Shown here: positions 59,349 to 64,000 of the stretch, in pieces | How the letters are laid out: the number at the start of each line of letters is the position of its first letter | Position numbering within the stretch: position 1 is the first letter of the stretch | NCBI GenBank assembly: GCA_013396525.1 | Contig: VWYX01000014.1 | Location: forward strand, 1,240,001 to 1,304,000 | Direction: 5' to 3' | Origin: Chaetorhynchus papuensis | Taxonomy: Eukaryota; Chordata; Aves; Passeriformes; Rhipiduridae | Length of the DNA stretch: 64,000 nt | Notes under the pieces: generated by a model | Seen by the model: the letters and a program-made list of their open reading frames with translations, nothing else | Database searches by the model: none | Told to the model about the DNA's origin: nothing | Position numbers and translations under genes: made by a program

Positions 59349-62300
59349 ATCTGAAAGTGTACATTGCAACAGATAACGACACTGCAAGAGATGCTGATAA
59401 CAATTCTCCACTTCTGAGAACTAAATTATCAGATAGACCAATCACCAATATTGCAGTATCTTGGAGAGACATGGAATCCTAAAAGCATCCTAATTTTTTT
59501 AATTACAAGACAAAATTAACTGAATTTACAGCACACACACAGAGTTCTGTTGGAAAGCGAGTGAGGATGTGTAACCCTTCTAGCTCCATTTCTTCAGGAG
59601 ATGACAATTACATGCAATTATGTCTACCCTAAAAATCTCTCTCTCCTGTAAACTGCTTCATATCCAGCAGGAGGAAGTGTCATAAAAAGGGGAAAATGTG
59701 CCGAGGATACCAAAAGAAGTTTTACATGCGTAATATACAGTTCCTTCAGGTTTTGTTTACATTTATACACCTCTGAATGAAGAGCCCCAAGGATCTTCTT
59801 CAGCTTTATGGGCCCCTGAAGTGGAGGCTGACGGTCTGAAATTCAGCACAAATTTGAACTGTGTCAAACTGAAAGACATGATCAGTTTTTATTACAACTG
59901 CTTTCAACCTCTGATCTGCACAGCTTTAGGAACCTATAGACTACTAGTGGTTGATTCATACCACGAAACTTTGACAAAGTTTTTCCTTGGTATGAGTCTT
60001 CAAACTGGATCAAAACAGGAGCAAATCACTGTTGTTGGAAACTGAAGTTTATATTTTATTTCTGCACCCAAAAATCCCAAAACAACACAACATTATCACC
60101 TTAATTTTCATTCTGGAATGAGAGAACATTAACTTGAATGACTGCTGAGACATCAGTGCTGCCAATCAGTGATAGGACAGGTACTGATTTCTTTCCTAAT
60201 CAACAGGGCAAGCAGGGAAGCCATAAAGAGCACAAGCAGAGCTGAACAACTTTCCTGGTAATGAGTAGCAGGTTCTTTGTCTATATTCCCAGAAAACCCT
60301 GCATATAAACTGAGACTTTTTTTTTTTTAACTCATCTCAACAATTGGATGAGTCATATTAATGCCAGTCTAGGTAAAAAGAAGATAGTAAAGAAAGTACT
60401 TTTAAAAGGAAAAAAAAAACTAAACTATGAATAGTCAGAGGCTAACCTAAAGGAAAAAGATGTCTCAGTTCACTGGATACATTTTATTGCAATAGGGATA
60501 TTTTTACCTTGATCTTTTTTACCAGGTAGGGTGAAAGACAAGCATAAATAGATTTGAATTCAGGTCTCAAGAAAAAATGAAGTAGAATTTTCAGATATGC
60601 AACCATTTTCCAATTTAAAACAATAAAATAAGTTTACTTTATACCAAAAAAAAACTTCCCTAAAACTTTTCTTCCAAAATTAAACCACAATATGAAAACC
60701 GTGTATTTAATAGGTCTGACTGATGACTTTTTGTGTTTACATGCAAAAATACATTGAAGCACCAGAGGGCACCAGCCTATGCACAAAAACACCAACTGTT
60801 AAGTAAGCAAAAAGGCTCATCTCCAGAGAACTAAAATTCAGTCAAAAATCGTAAAACTTAACACACCAAGAATTCCACATGACCCTTAAAAAAAAAAAAT
60901 TAAAAATCAATTATCCTGAAATCATCTGATCTATTCCATAATGACAAGTCCATACATACACATTACCACTCCAAGCGAGCATCATAAATGTCTTCACAAA
61001 TGGTTACAGTCTCACTTCAAAAACACATTTCTGCTATCATGTCATACAAATATTTCTGTGCATGCAATTAAGGATAGATGTCCTTAAATGCCTGAGTGTA
61101 GGTGGGATTGAAAGAGGATGAGTATTTCACTAAGGAGGAGGGAAATAAAAAGTTAGAAGCGGAAAAAAAAAATCATATAAGCCCAAAAATTAATTTAATA
61201 CATTGACTGGATTACTGGAAGGGCAGACAATGGACGTGCATACAGACTATTAAGTGTAAAAGGAGAGAAGCCCAAAATTATTTTTTGAAAGTTCAGCAAA
61301 TACCCCAAATTTGCTTTTTCCCCTCCTCATCTCCAGTTTATCTCTCCATCTATGGCCTCTAGACTAGAAAATGACAATAACCAGACACCTAGACACAACT
61401 TTACTGTAATCTTCTTGGTTTAGCAGGGAAAAATAGATTGCAAAAATAATTGGAATGGGAACTAAAGTAATTTTATCTCATATCTATAGCAATAGTTGTA
61501 ACTTTTCAAAGGAGAAAAGTGGAACTGCTTGGGAACTCACACTTTTGGCAAAAAAATGAACATGAAGAGTTCATTTTATTAAAAATAAAATCTCCATAAT
61601 TTATAAGAAAATAGTGATTCAGAAGATAATATGAATTCCTGGTTGGTGATAACTCTGTCACTTAAAAATCATTACTGGAACAGTCTATTAAATAAAGAAA
61701 AAATAATATTTAACAAATCCCATTAGAGTTTTTTAAAAAAATACTGTTTCCTGAAGGTTTTGGGGATTGTTTTGTGTGTTCTTTTAAATGGGCAATGATT
61801 CTATTTTTAAGTGCAATCCATATTCAGGAAAGACAAATCTGAGCTTATGGAACATTACTGTAAATTTATTTGACAGAACAATTCTCCTAGTAATCATTTA
61901 TAATAATAGGTTCTAGCAGCAGCAGAGACTTTTAAAACAGATCACATATATTAAAATAGACAAAAAAACATGTCAGAGAAAAAACCAGCAATCTTTTTAC
62001 AGGACAAAGAAACTCCTTATTAATGACTTGCCACCTTTCATCATTTCCACACCTCCCCCAACCCATCCTGTTCTGTCCCATTTCTACAATGAATTGCAGG
62101 TTTCCCCAGCCCTGCCTATATTGCCACAAAGTCTTTCATTTCCTGATTACACAAGACATATGAAGCAATTAAAAACTGTATGTACACATTCCTTTCAGGA
62201 TACTGATAACCACTCAGTAAGTGCCAATCAGTTACAGCTCCATGAATGCTGTGACAATGACAGGAATTACACGTGTCTGTACAACAGTTCTACAAGTTTG

Positions 62301-64000
62301 ACATGGAATGTAAGTCTGACCATGCAACTTCTGACCTGCAACGGAAGCAAGAGAAAAAGATTCATTTGTAGAGCTTCAAATTAAGCACTGTTCAGGGAAA
62401 AAAAAATACTAATTACTTTGATCAATTAAATGAAGGCACAAAAAAAAAAAACCCTCCAACCACACACTTTTCATTCAGTTTTTCAAAGTAATATTTAAAA
62501 CAAAACACACACACAAATAAACCAACTCTCAAATGAAGAAACTGTGCTTATGGAAAATAATGTTTTTACAATTAATATCTTGCTACCAATGCCAATTTTG
62601 TCCTGATTCTGGAGATGCCCTCAACTAGCTCCCATACACACATTGCAAGAAGTGGCCCACTAGACGCTCTTCCTATTTCTTCTTTCATTGAAAAAAAAAT
62701 CCCAAAATGAAACAGCAACACGGAGATATACTAAATAAAATTATAAAATAAATTAATATTTACAATTCAAATTTGCATGATGAGTTCATTGGGATCAGTG
62801 CAAGCACAAAACACTGACAATGCAAATTAAGATTCTGCCCTTAAAACAGATCTGTCCCTGTGACTATAACCATGGCATCCCTAACCATGATACTGTATCA
62901 CACACTCCATTTGAGCTGCAATTTCACAGGAAACACTGCAGAAACTTCCTTTGTCCTACAATATACAAAGATATTTTCTGTTTACACAAGCTACAAACTT
63001 TGTAGGGATTTTTCCATGGAGTAATTTCATATAGGTGGCTGCATACACCCTAAAAAGCTTTATAAAATGATGTCCAGGTGTTTCCTGTCATTCAATTGCA
63101 GTTATGGTAATAAGCACATTTCTTAAAACCTAAGCAGCCTTTCAATGCCAGATGCTACCTACGTTCCAGTTCTGCCATTCTTACTCATAATTACATCTCA
63201 CCACTCTATTTAAATCTCACATTACAGGTCAGAACAACATAGAATTCAGCTATGGCCTATTCAGAGAAAAGATTTTATTAATCTTAGTTTAGCTGTTATG
63301 CTTTGCTTGCCTGGTTTTCCTGGATGTGCAATTTCTGTGAATTGTTCTCACTAATAGTATCCTGTTTCTACGAGCAGGAAAGGGCCGAGTACAGTTTGTT
63401 AGTTAACATTACTTCCTATAAGCAGGGTCCTTACTCTGTAGTAGCAGCACTAGAGCAGTCATTGTTCATGCTGGATAAGCAATGGATCACGCTGATGGCT
63501 GTTAATGGACATCCTCTGCAGCGAAACACCAACTGATAATCAGTACACCCAGATTTGCAATAGACTTCCTCCTTCCTGTTTTTACACTGCTGACCAAGGA
63601 GATGCCTCTTCCTGCTAAGCCTTTGTGCGACTTACTGATGTACAAAGCAAGAAACTGAAAAACAAGTGCTGCACTACCACTTTTTTTCCTAATTTTGTGT
63701 TGTAACAGTAGATAAAAAGGCAGCAAAGGAAACGCTCGCTCTTGTACTGGCTATCGCCACAGAATGAAGTGCCAAGTATGGCCATCTGTTTCATATACCT
63801 ACACGGATACAAGTGGATGTAGCTGGAACCTACATTATTTCATAGAACAGAAAGTAGGAAATTGGAGTCCATATAGCAATATTTTTCTCTTCCCTTAATA
63901 TTTCCATAGACTGTTTGCTATGTAAATTGTTATATTTTAGGAGAAATGGACTCATCTGTAAACCAAATTGTGAGCTTCTAAGGTCTTTTTTAAAATTTGA

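Larger units (their letters stand above)
55245..64000. other. EXOC6 intron 1 or 5' flank (first exon not found)
   Basis: The stretch holds no EXOC6 first exon of either human type (neither MAENSESLG... nor MLEEETDQ...). It contains the GC-rich patch at 55.68-55.86 kb, a moderately GC-rich stretch at 57.0-57.44 kb, the G-free A/C tract at 57711-57920 and the 26-bp tandem at 59.3 kb. The 118-codon + strand frame at 62028-62384 has no recognisable similarity. The first exon and promoter presumably lie further right. Confidence 0.7.

Noticed and set aside
62028..62384. 118-codon + strand open frame with several N-glycosylation-like motifs
   Set aside because: No known family, no signal peptide or exon borders; probably chance.
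1..64000. tRNA, rRNA, CRISPR or bacterial-type operons
   Set aside because: No cloverleaf, rRNA core or regularly spaced repeats were seen; the window is plainly vertebrate intronic sequence.

Overview
The window is vertebrate nuclear DNA, most likely from a bird. It is AT-rich and intron-dominated, with few repeats. One block on the + strand (about 26.62-27.07 kb) reads like an antisense CR1 LINE 3' end, and one 438-bp block (10607-11044) has the structure of an avian-type solo LTR. The species cannot be told from the sequence alone.

The only protein-coding gene I can support is EXOC6 (SEC15A/SEC15L1), an exocyst subunit. It lies entirely on the minus strand and enters from the right. Nineteen coding exons are recognisable between 55244 and 14840. 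All have consensus AG acceptors and GT donors, and their phases join without a break to give 2068 nt of open frame (about 689 residues). By comparison with my memory of the human protein (about 804 residues), these exons cover roughly residues 35-723. The first exon (about 34 residues) and the last exon or exons (about 81 residues, the end of the Sec15 C-terminal domain) were not found and probably lie beyond 64000 and before position 1. The assignment to EXOC6 rather than its paralogue EXOC6B rests on the N-terminal YDDQPNAH segment, the acidic linker exon at 45381-45536 and the FASSEPVPGFQGD segment.

Layout: 1-14839 is intron after the last visible exon and holds the solo LTR. 14840-22087 holds two exons separated by 7 kb, with a GC-rich patch near 17.8-18.0 kb. 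22088-30754 is an 8.7-kb intron with the CR1 relic, a candidate conserved regulatory block (25.2-25.76 kb) and a candidate 30-nt in-frame microexon at 27665-27694. 30755-46829 carries thirteen exons. 46830-52578 is a 5.7-kb intron. 52579-55244 holds the four most 5' exons seen. 55245-64000 is intron or upstream sequence, with a GC-rich patch 440 bp before exon 2 and a 210-base stretch without a single G on the + strand.

The most interesting signal is the 27665-27694 microexon. It has a good acceptor and donor, is exactly 10 codons long, is phase 0 on both sides, and falls at a phase-0 junction. It would add a polar decapeptide to a probable surface loop of the Sec15 C-terminal domain. Downstream GCATG and TGCATG elements and an upstream TGC are typical of neuronal alternative microexons. 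Everything else listed as an ORF of 60-151 codons in the introns looks like chance open frame.
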